Shown: positions 1 through 11,837, counted from the stretch's first letter. The stretch is 64,000 bases of DNA from Holacanthus passer (GCA_025331565.1 JAFREQ010000024.1:2128501-2192500); one strand, 5' to 3'. Numbers and translations: made by a program. The notes: generated by a model not told the origin, from the letters alone.

Positions 1-5
1 AAAGA

Positions 6-6
<1 letters not shown>

Positions 7-48
<42 letters not shown>

Positions 49-79
49 GACCAACACACACACACACACACACACACAC
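7..79. repeat. (CA)n microsatellite, interrupted
   Basis: Two CA blocks (7-46 and 55-79) are separated by a short AAAGACCA-like interruption. The interruption repeats the AAAGACCA that precedes the first block, so part of the array appears to have been duplicated together with its flank. Confidence 0.98.
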
Positions 80-132
80 CCATCTCCGGTCTCTCGGATC
101 TATAGCCACGGCCACCAGGTTGAACGGATCAA

Positions 133-133
<1 letters not shown>

Positions 134-172
<39 letters not shown>
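134..172. repeat. (CA)n microsatellite
   Basis: A pure CA array of about 19 units, only 54 bases downstream of the previous array. Confidence 0.98.
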
Positions 173-176
<4 letters not shown>

Positions 177-1203
177 GGGTTGATATTAGACAAGGTGTTG
201 ATATGTCCCCTCTCTCCCTCTCTCTCTCTCTCCAACCCCTGGATGACCTTTCACCTCACCTCTGTGTCTCTCCGGCCAATCAGAGGTCACGTCTCCCTCC
301 TGAGAACCAGCTCTTCACTCACATGTTGCTCCTCATGTTCAGTCCTGTAACTAACAATCAGCTTCATTATTGCTTAATCTGCAAACTGTAATTTAATTCG
401 TTGTTTGAGTCTTTTTGGGTAAAAAATATCAAACAGCTGTGAAAAACGTGGGACTCCAAAGTGAACTCATCGTTTGTTTTGTCTGACCAATGATCCAAGA
501 GTCAAAGATATTCAGTTTGGAATTAGGTAAAACAGACACAATCGGCAAATCCTCAAATCCCACAGGCTGGAAAACTTGATTTGACTGATGAATCAAATAC
601 CAAAACTGTTGTTGCTCAATTAAAAGATTCATTGACACATTTTTTCATTGCAACACATTTTCTGACCTTTCAGGCATCGTTTGGAAAGTCAGCTTTACAG
701 CAATCTAAATCAACTTGCACAGACTTGAAACCTACATGAGTCACGTCATTCATCAAAGTTCAGAACATTTAGGCTTCTGCGTTTTTTTTTTGTCAGGACG
801 ACTTTCACGTTGCTAATTACATAAAACATGTTACTGTAATCGTCATTTAAACAAACACTGAACCATTAACATTCCACATCTCATCGAGAGGAGACACCGC
901 TCAGAGACAGCGGCGCCGACAGAAGCCGAGCACCACGTTTGTGATTCTGCACAATGCTAAAGTTCAGTACAGGAAGTCGGACCTTTAGAGGACGAGTTGC
1001 CAGGATGGTCCAGAGAACGAGGATTTAAAAAACATTGGCATCGAATGTAAAACTAAATGTTGGCAGAATCGTCAGACGTCATTTCATCGTCACTTTCCAA
1101 AATCCTAATTTGACACATCATGATAGAACTCTGGGAAGAACATTGACCTTTAACCTGCAGGCTGCTGTTTTTCAGAAACTTAAATTTGGGTGAACAAAAA
1201 GGT

Positions 1204-1206
<3 letters not shown>
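173..1206. other. Unique non-coding sequence
   Basis: Apart from a short CT-rich patch at 210-233 and a T9 run near 782-790 I see no repeat. No open frame has protein-like character. The segment around 880-950 is locally richer in CpG than its surroundings. Nothing else can be supported. Confidence 0.6.

Positions 1207-1260
<54 letters not shown>
1207..1260. repeat. (AC)27 microsatellite
   Basis: An uninterrupted AC array of 54 bases. Its length and purity make it likely to vary in length between individuals. Confidence 0.98.
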
Positions 1261-1262
<2 letters not shown>

Positions 1263-1360
1263 AGGAGCACGCCCACATCGAGGCCATTACCTCTCCACCT
1301 TCCGCTGTAATCTGCCTCTGTCTCTCTCTCCTCTGTCAACCAGTCATACATCTTCTGATA

Positions 1361-1361
<1 letters not shown>

Positions 1362-1399
<38 letters not shown>
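1362..1399. repeat. (CA)19 microsatellite
   Basis: A pure CA array, 101 bases downstream of the (AC)27 array. The segment between them is partly CT-rich. Confidence 0.98.
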
Positions 1400-1400
<1 letters not shown>

Positions 1401-1553
1401 GTTTATGCAGCTATCACTGTTAGGACTTTGCATTGACCTCAGAAATGATGTTTTGCTTCATTAGGACCAGACTTTGGTCCCCGTGAAGACTATAGGTCCC
1501 AACCAGGTTTATACCAGAAAAGGTCCCTGATAGGTAACACAAACGTGCCCCCC
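1400..1553. repeat. Fish CA-associated dispersed repeat
   Basis: The segment contains GGACTTTGCATTGAC, TTTGGTCCCCGTGAAGAC and TTTATACCAGAAAAGGTCCC, and is bounded on both sides by CA arrays. I recognise from memory a dispersed teleost sequence in which TTGCATTGAC, TGGTCCCCA and TATACCAG blocks sit beside (CA)n. The match is by recollection only. A related sequence lies at 36481-36665. Confidence 0.45.
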
Positions 1554-1582
1554 CACACACACACACAAACACACACACACAC
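1554..1582. repeat. (CA)n microsatellite, interrupted
   Basis: A short CA array with one AA interruption, preceded by a C run. Confidence 0.95.
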
Positions 1583-1637
1583 GCCCACTTCCATTACTGC
1601 TTCATCATGTTGACCCCACATCAACCCCCCAACGTCA

Positions 1638-1975
1638 GCTCTGACCCCAGTCTACCCTTCCTCCACTCATCCCTCTTTTCTCCCCTCCTCCTCCTCCTCT
1701 TCCTCCTTCCCCCCTTCGTCTCCATCTCCTCTTCATCCCTCCTTCCAGACTCCCTTCATCACTCCTCTCCTTCCCCTCCTCCTTTCTGTCTCTCCTCCCT
1801 CGACCTGAAAGAGTCATTGTGCGGCCAAACCGAAGAAGTGAAGGGGACGAGAGCGGCCGAGCGGAGGGAGAGGCATCAAAGATGGAGGAGAAATAATGAA
1901 GGGATGAATGAGCGAAGAAAGGAAGGAAGAAGGGACGAGGAGGTGGAGAAGGATGAAGAAAAGAAGGAGAGGAGC
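1638..1975. repeat. Polypyrimidine block then polypurine block
   Basis: Bases 1638-1800 are almost entirely C and T on the plus strand. Bases 1838-1975 are almost entirely G and A. The two blocks are roughly complementary in composition across a mixed spacer of about 40 bases containing GCGGCC. A long frame crosses it (Ser/Pro-rich then Arg/Glu/Lys-rich) but this follows from base composition and is not evidence of a gene. Confidence 0.8.
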
Positions 1976-1982
1976 TGAGTTG

Positions 1983-4900
1983 ATGTTTAACGTTAGATGT
2001 TAGTAAACTTTATTTAAACTCTTTATTAACATTTATCAAGAACATAATAAATAACACACAACTAACTTTCACATAGAAACACGTGATTGGAGAAAATAAA
2101 TTAGGTGAAAGCAAACTTGATTTTCTTGTTAAATCCCTAAATAATGCAATTTATTTATTCTACGTACTTGAAATATTGATAATTACCTTGTTTTACATGT
2201 TCTGATGTTGATTATTAACAATATTAACAAAGCATTAATATTACAGAACATAGTGTCAATTTAACCTTCAGTTCTCTTCAACTCAACACTTTTATTGTTT
2301 CATCTCAGTTTAGTTCAGTTGACTTTATCGCAAACGACACAGAAACATTCCTCCGTATTTTCTCGGACTCTTTTTCCTTCTTTCTCTTCCCGGCGTCGCT
2401 GTACTCGGGAGGTTCGACCTGTTTGTCTGCATCTCGGAGAGCTTGATGTCATTTTTACGAGCTCGCCGGGGCATTTCCTGACCGCTGTTCAGCGACTTTA
2501 ACACACTGCTAATTAGAGACACCGAAAAGGACAGAGAGAGGGAGAAAAGAGAGAAAGAGGAGGAGGGGGAAGGGAGGAGAGTGTTTGTGAGTTAAAGGGC
2601 GGGGAGGAGAAGAGTGAGTGTAATAGCTCCTATTAGCACATACCTTCAAAGAGCAACATGTTTTACAGACTGGCGGAACATCATAATGTCTGAGGAGACG
2701 AGAGGAGAAAGGAACCGAGGAACAAGTTTCTGTTCAGCTTTTCATCACTGAACTTCTTCTTTCAGCTCCGGTCACATTAAGAGAAAGTTGGAGTCAAAAA
2801 TAAAATCTGATTCTCTCTTTTATTTTTGCAAACTGAGTTCGATTTCTGTCCAACTCAGTGCTGCTAAAATCACTTTTTATTGAATGTAGATACACATGTT
2901 GTAGTTCATGTAAAAATGGCTCCATTTCCTGGACGTGCAGCTTAGCTTAGCTCGTTTCTGCTAACACTTCCAAAACCCTCCGTCCAACCTTTCTGATCAT
3001 TTGAATTTGTTGAAGAGGAAAATATGGAGATGGTGAATGAACCTGATTTTGAAATATATATTAAAATGTGACAAAGCCACTAAAAATTTATTGACAGATG
3101 AGAAATGAAGAATTCAGATCATCCTGAGATTGTGGTGAAATTGAAATTTAAGGTGTGGAGAAGAGGTGACAGAGAGGAGGAGGGGAGGAAGAAGAACGGG
3201 GCAGTTTGTTTGCTGTGTTATCTGTCACACGCTGCAAACACCAAACTGCAGCCGCTGTTCTTCCTGGACCCTGACGTGACCTCATCTATAATGTTGGAAC
3301 ACACACTCTGAAAAGTCGAAGAGCCAAGAAGAACCGACGTGAGTATTCACTGATAATCAAAGAGAAATCTACGAGGTGCCGCTGGAGAAGCGCTGCAGCC
3401 GAATGAAGAACTGTTTATATTCCACAAAAGCTGAGACTGATCGGCCTGGGTCTGATCGCGTGGGTCTTTCATGAGGAACCCTGAAGTGCTTCGACCCTCA
3501 GATGTCACTGAAGGACAAAACTCAAGTAGCTCTTCCTGAGCAAATCAGTGCAGCACAATTCAGCGGAGAGAAGGTGAAGAGCTGCTGTCACCTGACTCAG
3601 TCAGGTAGAGTCACTGCAGGTAAACTCAGGTTAACACAGAAGCTTGTAAATGGTATAAAACACGTGTGTGTGAAAATCTGTCATTGACCCAACACAAGGT
3701 TTGTGGACATTTTTCACATTTTGCAGGTTTTCACATGTGACAGTTGTGATATGATAAAGGATTTAAGGACTGAGGGTGTGAAGGTAGAAGTTTTCTCCGA
3801 TGTGCTTCATGGTTCCATTAGTGTGTGTTGTGTGTGTGTGTTGTTGGCACGAGCAGCCCAGAGGGAATCAAACCCCCAACCCGTCAATAGTTGTCCTGAA
3901 CCCCGAACCTGTTGCCCAACAGAGTCTCAGTTACTCAGTAACTCTCAGCCTCACTTATCAAACACCTTCCTGCGGACGCCCATCAACACCAGTAGCCTGC
4001 TAACACTAACTGCTTCCCCTCGGCCTTCCTCTTCCTCCTGTCCTGTCATCAGGTGACTCCTCCTCCTCCTCCTCTTCCCCCCACTCCATTTCCCAGCAGA
4101 CAGTTCTTATCTGACCTTTGACCCGTGATGAGCAGAGATAGAGGAGACAGTCCTCACTCTCTCACTTTAAAAAAACAACACATCACCTCTTGGTAGCGCC
4201 GCGGCCTCGGGCGATCGCTCACAGCCTCCGTGTTTGTGTCAGTGAGCGAGCTCCAGTTGGTTTTTCTTATGAACTCGATTATTTTCATCAAGAGAAGTTT
4301 AGTTCACATTAGACTCAGTGTTTTAAGTGATGATGGAAGAACATTATTGCTTGGGGGCTGACAACAAAAAGGGATGTCAGTGTGATCGAACATCGTCTTT
4401 ATGATCAAGGAGCAAATAGACAATAAAGGGACGACAAAAACATTGAAAAATATTCAGCTTCAGCTTCAACATTTTTAAAATTTACATTTGATACAACCCA
4501 TGAATTCAGAGGAGCTTCTGGTTGAGGCAGTCATTGATTATTTAGACTTTATGAGGAAGACAAACATGTTCCCGACGTTTTCAGTCGACATTATTGAATA
4601 AACTTGAGCACCTTGAAATATTAGCAAAGATGAAATTCGAGCATTCAACAACAGTTTAGATGAGGAATCAAAAGCTTTGTTTGAAATTGCACCAGCAAAC
4701 GTACAATTAATCTGTAAATCCCGTCCGTTTGCATCACCGGTTACCTGAGATTTAACAGATTATGTAACCGGAAATATGCAAATACGCACATAGAAAACAC
4801 AACCAGTAACAGTGTCCAACAGCAGACAAGGACGAGCTGGAAGCTTTCAGCTCACGGCCGAACGCAGCTCCTTGTTTCGGTGGCCTACAATCCCATTCAG

Positions 4901-5318
4901 AACGAGTGAAAATAAACTGTGGATTGATGGATAAAGATAGAAAGAGATTACGTCAAAGTGGTCATAAAGTTTTCAGTTTCATCTAAAGCCACAGCGAGTT
5001 AAACCGGTCAAACTAACATTGAAAAGAAGTTAAAGTGCATCGGATCAGAATTAACTCTGCACGTTGGCAGATTTTCACTTTTGGTAACAGAAAATAAAAC
5101 TTTACGAGTCGTTACGAGACTAAATGACTTGTTAAGGTGGATATTTTTGTATGGAAGTGTTTCCTAACCCGGACGCAGGGGTGTGTCTCCCTGTTCGTGT
5201 GTCTGACAGGGGTGTATTTTGTTATGGTCTGATCTGACTGAGCTCTTAGTGTTAAGCAATGCCAAAGGTTGAAAGGGTGGAGAGAGAAAGAGAGAGAGAG
5301 GTAGTAACAGGCAGGGAA
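1983..5318. other. Mainly unique non-coding sequence, 3.3 kb
   Basis: This is the first long stretch without CA arrays. It holds a purine-rich patch at 2523-2612, a CpG-richer patch around 4190-4255 and GA patches near 5278-5302. Bases 3865-3900 (GGAATCAAACCCCC and following) resemble a reverse-strand tRNA-type B box, as in a SINE head, but too weakly to call. No gene is recognisable. Confidence 0.55.
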
Positions 5319-5344
5319 TGTGTGTGTGTGCGTGTGTGTGTGTG
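5319..5344. repeat. (TG)n microsatellite with one CG step
   Basis: A TG array of 26 bases interrupted by one CG. It is the left partner of an inverted TG/CA pair with 5410-5467. Confidence 0.97.
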
Positions 5345-5409
5345 ATCCTCTGTAATTTGTCCAGGCCTTGCACTGAGCCTGTAATTACTCTCCTGGCATG
5401 CCTGGCATG

Positions 5410-5411
5410 CA

Positions 5412-5467
<56 letters not shown>
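5410..5467. repeat. (CA)n microsatellite
   Basis: A 58-base CA array with one TA step near its start. It is preceded directly by two head-to-tail copies of CTGGCATGC (5393-5410). Confidence 0.98.
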
Positions 5468-5468
<1 letters not shown>

Positions 5469-5555
5469 CACGGCCACAGGATGTGTCTCACGATAGCCCA
5501 CGTGAAAGAGATAAGTGCAAAACACAAATACCACACACGGCACAAAGCAAAAGTG

Positions 5556-5578
5556 ACACACACACACTCAAACACACT

Positions 5579-5609
<31 letters not shown>
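5556..5609. repeat. Compound (CA)n microsatellite
   Basis: CA blocks separated by TCAAA and TCAT interruptions, ending in a pure block at 5582-5609. Confidence 0.97.
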
Positions 5610-5760
5610 TGTCATGGCGGTGAATAATTGCCGTGTTGGACATACTGACACAGTGGACCAACTGTCCTCTAGCTGGTTAATATTTAGTTAACCAGCCGCT
5701 CACATGATCGGAAACACACAGTGGGAGACAAGACTGATGTAGTTACAACACTCGACAAAG

Positions 5761-5786
5761 TGTGTGTGTGTGTGTGTGTGTGTGTG
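5761..5786. repeat. (TG)13 microsatellite
   Basis: A pure TG array. Confidence 0.98.
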
Positions 5787-6806
5787 ACAAAGAATAGGAA
5801 GAAGAATGAAAAATAAACCGAACTCAAATAAGAAAGAACAACAGACGTGACAAGTGTATTTGTGTGTGACCTGATTCTCAAGAAAGTACTAAAGACAAAC
5901 AGGTGTGTTCGAGCGGCTCCAGACAAACAAACACAAACAATCCTATTTTCTGCCATTACTCATGTTGTAAAGTGACCAATGGCGTGTGCACATTCAGAGC
6001 CAGATGCAGATTAAAAACATGTCAACGTTTTCTAATATTACAATAAAGTTGTCTGCACGCTACGTCCGCTTCCTGCCGTCCGCTTTGAAAGCTCGTTCTG
6101 CAGCGACACCTTGCAAACTGAGTTTTATTCCAAGCAAAAAAAAAAAGAAGCCCTACAAACCGACATGCAGCCCTCAAGTAGTGATGTGTGTGTCATTCCT
6201 GAGGACAAAATAAAAGAGTGAACAGCAGGGAGAGTTTTTTATTGCCAGCCCTCTCTTGTATCAGAGGATCGCACAGCCTTCAAGGTCTGAGGTCTGAGTT
6301 CAGAGGCTCGCTGACGTTTGAGGTTGAAATCTTTTGAACTCGCCGTCAGAGAAACTTTACAGAAACACTGCGCTCACTTTGTTATTATGCTGTTATATAC
6401 AGTTCTACACTTTACACTACATAACAGCTGTGAGTGTGTTTATGTGTGTGTGCGTGTCCTGATGTAAACCCTACTCTCTCTATCAGCGCCGGGTTCAAAC
6501 CCACAGGAAGCCACACACACCAAAACCTGCAATCATTAACCTGCACATGCACGCAGACACACGCGAGGACACACACATGAAACCCACACGCACATGCCGT
6601 CGCACAAACTGGTGCACGTACACGCGCACTTGCACGCATTAAAAAATATGCGGGTTTAAATGCAGACACACAAACAAAGAAACAAAACTTGGAATGTGAC
6701 ACACACACGCTATTTAATTGTCAGCGCAGGTAACACACACTTCCGACAAAACAAGACGGCGTCATGCTACCAACTGAACCACAACTAGTCATCAGCTCGT
6801 CCGCGA
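5787..6806. other. Non-coding sequence with scattered short CA/TG runs
   Basis: Bases 6420-6720 carry many short (4-6 unit) CA or TG runs mixed with CACGC steps, as in an old eroded array. The rest is unique, apart from an A-rich run at 6138-6149. No gene is recognisable. Confidence 0.55.
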
Positions 6807-6808
6807 AC

Positions 6809-6863
<55 letters not shown>

Positions 6864-6873
6864 CACACACACC

Positions 6874-6958
<85 letters not shown>
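6807..6958. repeat. Long compound (CA)n array, 152 bp
   Basis: The longest CA array in the window. It has AAAC interruptions near 6826 and 6846 and a CCCACGC interruption near 6871; the rest is a pure block of about 80 bases. Confidence 0.98.
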
Positions 6959-6960
<2 letters not shown>

Positions 6961-6964
6961 AGCG

Positions 6965-7060
6965 CTCAGGGCCTGAAGATATGGAAGCTGCTAATGCCTC
7001 AGTTGAGGCCTGAGCAATCAATCACTGATAAAACACACCAGCTTTATGGTCTTGGAACAA
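6965..7060. other. Compact unique island between CA arrays
   Basis: Contains CCTCAGTTGAGG and CAATCAATCACTGATAAA, which resemble PBX/HOX-like and GATA-like words, within less than 100 bases between two CA arrays. It could be a conserved non-coding element. This is inference from word content only. Confidence 0.2.
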
Positions 7061-7075
7061 GGTGAGCGCTGTTTA

Positions 7076-7079
<4 letters not shown>

Positions 7080-7112
<33 letters not shown>
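7080..7112. repeat. (CA)n microsatellite
   Basis: A pure CA array of 33 bases. Confidence 0.98.
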
Positions 7113-7114
<2 letters not shown>

Positions 7115-7197
7115 TAACCATTGACCCGAAATGGAGACCCAGCTTTTTTCCACAATTGTACCAGAGCTGGTCTTTGGTCTGAATTGCGCCCCCTGAT

Positions 7198-7560
7198 GCC
7201 AAGTTCACACCACAGGATCACAGCACTGATTTTCCAATCATCAACAGATCACTGACAAAAACTCCCAGATCAGGCAAATAGGTGCTAGATCGCTACGTGT
7301 GAACTGCTCAAACACGTGATCCGAGAGCTCGTCGATGCTTCGCAGATGCCAAAGGAGACCAAACAGGTTAATATCGGGTCCATGTACTGAGCTACAGCCA
7401 ATCAGAGCAGACGCAGACGGGGGAGGAGTCGAGAAGGAGAGATGAAAGTGCACCGGAGCAGCAGCCAGAAACCACATCCAAACCACAACCATTTCTTTTT
7501 CTTCCTTATTTGTCTGCTGCAAATCAACGCACAAAAACTTTGACCACTCGTTTCTTGCAG
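7198..7560. mobile_element. Candidate non-autonomous DNA transposon
   Basis: The segment starts near AAGTTCACACCACAGGATCA and contains GATCGCTACGTGTGAACTG, GAGCTCGTCGATGCTTCGCA and AGCCAATCAGAGCAGA. I recall a dispersed teleost sequence with the same succession of blocks. The 107-residue minus-strand frame over it has no recognisable domain. Family and boundaries are uncertain. Confidence 0.3.
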
Positions 7561-7843
7561 ACATTCATTTAGGACAAAAGAATTCATTTTGGTATCACGT
7601 CATCGCGTTTGTTTTCCTGACAAAATGTAGTTTGGAGACCAGACGGACTCGTCGAGGATTCCTGCTGGTGAGAGACCTTGTAATGCGTTTCCCCCTGTTG
7701 CCGATCAGTCATGTAGCGTTCAAACCACAGCGGCTTCAACATTTCCAATTACAAGACAGACAGTATTTAGTGTGCACAGCACGGCGATCAGACGACTCTG
7801 AAAGTCACGTTGTGTCACCAAAGCCATTAGTCATACACGCGCG

Positions 7844-7861
7844 CACACACACACACACACA
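7844..7861. repeat. Short (CA)9 microsatellite
   Basis: A short CA array preceded by GCGC steps. Confidence 0.9.
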
Positions 7862-9025
7862 GTTTGTGAAATAGAAAGTATGGAGGCCGAGGCCTGGCCG
7901 TGCACCGCCCTGATGAACAAAGGAACAAACAACAGAAACGAGGATTTAGTCTCATAAACCCTTCTTCCCCGCCCCTGACGGCCCTGTTGAGCAAACCTGG
8001 CAACCGGTGACCTTTGACCTTAAACAAGAAACATGCAGTGGTGTAGTTACCAGAGACCTTAGAGGCGTATTAAAGGTATAAAATCATACACACACTTGTT
8101 CTCTGTCTCACTCAGAGTCAGAGGAGCTGATATCAGTCTCAGTTATAGACGGTGAACAAGGTTTTGTTACGTCCTGTTCTCCACTTTTCCTCTCTGATCA
8201 TTAATGAAGTAGATTCACAGATCTCAGAGATAACTGTGAATTATTTGCTCAAGTTCAAACATGTCTTTGCCTCAGTTTACCTCAAGTGAATTTGTTTGTG
8301 TTTGCACCAACTCGCTCAGATTTTGGTTTTGGTTTTATTTGTCCAGGTTATGAGATTCCTGCCACCAGAGGTTTATTTCTGGTGCTCATGGCGTGATGAA
8401 AACATTCACCAACAACATCTCTTTCTGGAAACAAAGTCAGTGAAGATAATCCACAGAACACACTGTCAAATTCTATTTCTCAGATAGAAAATACTACTTG
8501 TGAAAATGAGCACTTTATATTATCACTTGTTTGAACACACTGAACCAACAGATCAACAGTGGAGAGGTGGATCAGTTTACACGAACCTTTAGACATGTTT
8601 TCTGTTGTGACACTGGGTCGACATTAGAAATCTGTCTCAGTGTTGTGAACCCAAGTGGACGACAGCTGCTGTGCTCCAAGAAAGAGCGAGATACGAACCT
8701 TTCAATCCTGCAGGAGATGAATGTTTGAAATTTAAAAAAAAAGACGTTCAATAAAGTGAAATATTCCAGCTCGGTTTGATCAGTTGTGTCACTTGTGATC
8801 TGGCGTCACGACAAATGAATGATTTGCGAGGACACAAATCAACCAGTGACCCAGCACCACACACACACTCTGACCAAACTGACCCACACACAGTGACCAA
8901 AGGAAGCCACCAGCACTGCAATAACAAGGTAACAAGGTGACAGACACACACACAGACGGAGTCATGGGGAAGATGGGCTGCGGGGGTTCAAACAGCTGAG
9001 GGTACAAATTGATTCTCACTGACTT

Positions 9026-9028
<3 letters not shown>
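7862..9028. other. Unique non-coding sequence
   Basis: No gene or recognisable repeat is visible. It contains a short A-rich run near 8733 and several eroded ACACACAC runs at 8862-8955. Confidence 0.55.

Positions 9029-9068
<40 letters not shown>
9029..9068. repeat. (CA)20 microsatellite
   Basis: A pure CA array of 40 bases. Confidence 0.98.
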
Positions 9069-9070
<2 letters not shown>

Positions 9071-9120
9071 AACTCACAAATTGACCAAGAACACACACAG
9101 ACACACCCTGACCCTAACCC

Positions 9121-9122
<2 letters not shown>

Positions 9123-9154
<32 letters not shown>
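9123..9154. repeat. (CA)16 microsatellite
   Basis: A pure CA array preceded by CCCTGACCCTAACCCC. Confidence 0.98.
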
Positions 9155-9157
<3 letters not shown>

Positions 9158-9284
9158 AATGAACAGACTGACACACACAGTAGAAATGACAGAGCTGTAT
9201 GGAGACACAGTGTCTGGCTCCATATTTAAATGCCACTCTGTCACCGTGTGTTTGTGTTTCTGTATCGCTCGGCCTCTCTGCTTT

Positions 9285-9430
9285 TATTACTCTGTTATTT
9301 ATCAGTGGTAATGAGCTCGGGCCTTCACGGCCTCGCCCAGATTTACACAGCGACCCGAGGGGGGAAACACAGAACTCAAATATTTCAGTTAGTCATTTTT
9401 AAATGGGAGGAGCTGCTGATTCCACGACGA
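9285..9430. other. Compact unique island, possible conserved element
   Basis: This stretch has TTATCAGTGGTAATGAGCTC, a GGCCTTCACGGCCTCGCCC core, and AATATTTCAGTTAGTC. It mixes AT-rich factor-like words with a GC-rich core and has no simple repeats. A regulatory role is inference only. Confidence 0.2.
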
Positions 9431-10544
9431 CTTTTCTCTTCTGTAACTTTTCCTTTAATGAGATTCTCAATGTTCCTCAACACAGAAACTCTTGGGTACT
9501 TCTTATTATGGGCAGTACTTTTAATTAATTCCACTTAGAAGCCCAAGTTTTTTTTCATGGCAGATGGTGGACGTTCAAGTACGAGTTGCAAATTAGTCCC
9601 AAAAACTGACCAAGAATCTGAAAATGAACTGATGTAAAACGCTGGATGTTTTGTCGGGTCGTGTCTCTGGAGCTTCAGCTCACTGTTTCGGCACAATTCA
9701 GAGCTCAGTGATTTCATATCTATCTAAATGCTTCAGGGGAGTCAAAGTTGACTTCTCTCTTCATGTATTTATGTCCACAGACATTTCATCAAAGAACCAG
9801 ATATTTTCTAACTTAGTTGTTCATCTTTTATATTGATGATTCAACAGTTTCATGTCCATCCAAGACGTACAAGTCAATTTCATTTAAATAGCTCAAAATA
9901 TCAAATGGATTTAAAACCTGTAGAACATATGATTCCCTCTTTGTCACCCATCATTTCTACGTCTACGTAGAAAATGATTTTCACTCGTTTATTGCTGGAT
10001 GCCCAAAATAACTTTTCCTGCTGCAGCACTGTTCTCAGTGTTCTCAGTGTAAGCAGCTCTAATGGTTCCTTCGAGTGGAGTCTGCTTCATCATGTTTACT
10101 AAAAGAGTCCATTTGACGTCTGACTGATGTGGTATTCAGACTTAAAGTGGTTTTTTTCTTTAGGTCCAAATTCATGAGTTGTAGCACATTCTGATGTCAG
10201 AGCCGATGAAAGTGAATTTGAAAGTTTTATTGTGTCTCATTAATTGCTTCTTTTGTTTCTTCGCATTAGTCTAAATGCAAGAAACAAAATAAATCACCAT
10301 CTTTGAAAGAGGAACAAGACAGTATTTACAACTTTGAATTAAATTTTCAATTCAATTAGTGTTGAGCTGTTGTTGCTGTGCATTGATCTGTATTTCAACA
10401 GGAAACTAAAAGACTCTGCAGTTTTTCACATCTTTGAGCTTTTGTCTGTTTTATCAGTTTCAGCTAACGTGTGTTTCTGTGTTTTCTCCACATGAAACAG
10501 GGTTTAAAAAGACTGAGTAAACCCTGAGTGACCTTTTATTACAC
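9431..10544. other. AT-rich unique non-coding sequence
   Basis: No repeat array, no recognisable transposon and no protein-like open frame. Nothing else to report. Confidence 0.6.
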
Positions 10545-10572
10545 CACACACACACACACACACACACACACA
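10545..10572. repeat. (CA)14 microsatellite
   Basis: A pure CA array. Confidence 0.98.
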
Positions 10573-11370
10573 GTCCATTTGGTAGTGTGCCAGCAGCTTT
10601 TCCTCTGTAATGTTATCAGTCATTTCTTCATTACACCTGGCTGTAGTATTCGCTGGCTCGCTGCCAGCAGCCGGTTCTGTGTGTGTTAGAGAACGAAAGA
10701 AAGAAATGCCATCATATTGTCTGAGTTAATCCTAAAGCAACAACACTGTGTTCAAACATCGAGCGTCGCCTCCCTGCATCGAGAAAATCCGGCCTTCAAA
10801 CGGCACGTCTGTTCATGATCGACACTTTCTTCAACCAGGTGTCAACAGACGCCACTTTTGTGTTTTTCGATGTTATTTCCTCATCATTTGTTTACCTGGA
10901 AACATGGGTGAGACTTACAGGTAGAACAACATCCAAACTGGTTGTTATGCCGCTCATTAAAGACAATTAAAAAGAGGACAAAGTGAATCTAGGTGAGTTC
11001 TATTTTGATCTGGGTTAGACGGTGTCACGTCTCACCGCGACCTGAAACAAACCAACTGCTCCTCATGTTGTTTCACTGCGGGTTTGTTTGATCTGTGCAG
11101 ATGTGTACGATCATTTCTGTGTTAGCATTTCCCAGTTCATATGTAGTGAAGTTCATGTTGGGGAACTTCCTCAACTGTCACAATGTGCTTCACAATAAAT
11201 AAATGAAGAGCGCGGACATCGAATATAACATCATGAATGAATATGTTTTTCTGTGATGTTCTGCTTTCCTCGTTCGAACAGTGGATCAGTGTGTGTGTCA
11301 CAGTGAGAGTGACAAAGAGGTGCAACCCTTTTAATTACACAACTGACATATGTAGGAATGCAAGGAGTGG
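10573..11370. other. Unique non-coding sequence
   Basis: No gene, transposon or array is recognised. Confidence 0.6.
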
Positions 11371-11405
11371 TGTGTGTGCGTGTGTGTGTGTGCGTGTGTG
11401 TGTGT
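11371..11405. repeat. (TG)n microsatellite with CG steps
   Basis: A TG array with two CG steps. A CpG-richer unique stretch follows it to about 11610. Confidence 0.96.
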
Positions 11406-11622
11406 CGGTCCCGACCCGGCCCTGACCTTATGTCTCTGTGTATGTATGTACATATGAATGCTTTTAACCCTCTTTGTCGGTGTGCGAGTGTGTGCGTGAA
11501 ATGCAAGGCGTCCCAGCCATCCCAGGCGGCCGTCCGTTAGCTCGCTCACCTGTCGCGCGGCACGAAGCCCAAAGCAAGCACAGCGGCAGCTGACGGGGTC
11601 AAAGTGCATCCCAGAGTGTGTC

Positions 11623-11642
11623 TGTGTGTGTGTGTGTGTGTG
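11623..11642. repeat. (TG)10 microsatellite
   Basis: A short pure TG array. Confidence 0.95.
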
Positions 11643-11721
11643 AGTATCAGCTATTGTTGTTCTTTCTCCTTTTTTTCACCCCACCTTGTGTTCAGTAACT
11701 CTAGTCTTTTTATAGCTGCTC

Positions 11722-11728
<7 letters not shown>

Positions 11729-11766
<38 letters not shown>
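11729..11766. repeat. (CA)19 microsatellite
   Basis: A pure CA array, 47 bases upstream of a CT array. Confidence 0.98.
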
Positions 11767-11768
<2 letters not shown>

Positions 11769-11806
11769 GATGGCAGCAGTGAAAGCTCTGGTACTGCTGT
11801 TGATTT

Positions 11807-11812
<6 letters not shown>

Positions 11813-11837
<25 letters not shown>
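11813..11837. repeat. (CT)12 microsatellite
   Basis: A pure CT array lying between two CA arrays. Confidence 0.97.

Noticed and set aside
1053..1423. Open frames rich in Val-Cys or Thr-His
   Set aside because: They are translations of CA/TG arrays. The same applies to similar frames near 5.2-5.6, 6.7-7.0, 9.0, 11.3-12.0, 15.3-15.9, 18.0-18.4, 23.9-24.2, 30.3-30.6, 32.5-33.2, 34.3-35.0, 43.0-43.3, 46.2-46.7, 52.4-52.8 and 63.0-63.8 kb.
3865..3900. Reverse-strand B-box-like sequence
   Set aside because: Only one box-like word and no matching A box or SINE body; insufficient for a call.
9101..9125. Telomere-like CCCTGACCCTAACCCC
   Set aside because: Only about two degenerate units; too short for an interstitial telomeric repeat. 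The CTAACCCTAAC at about 42978 is likewise trivial.
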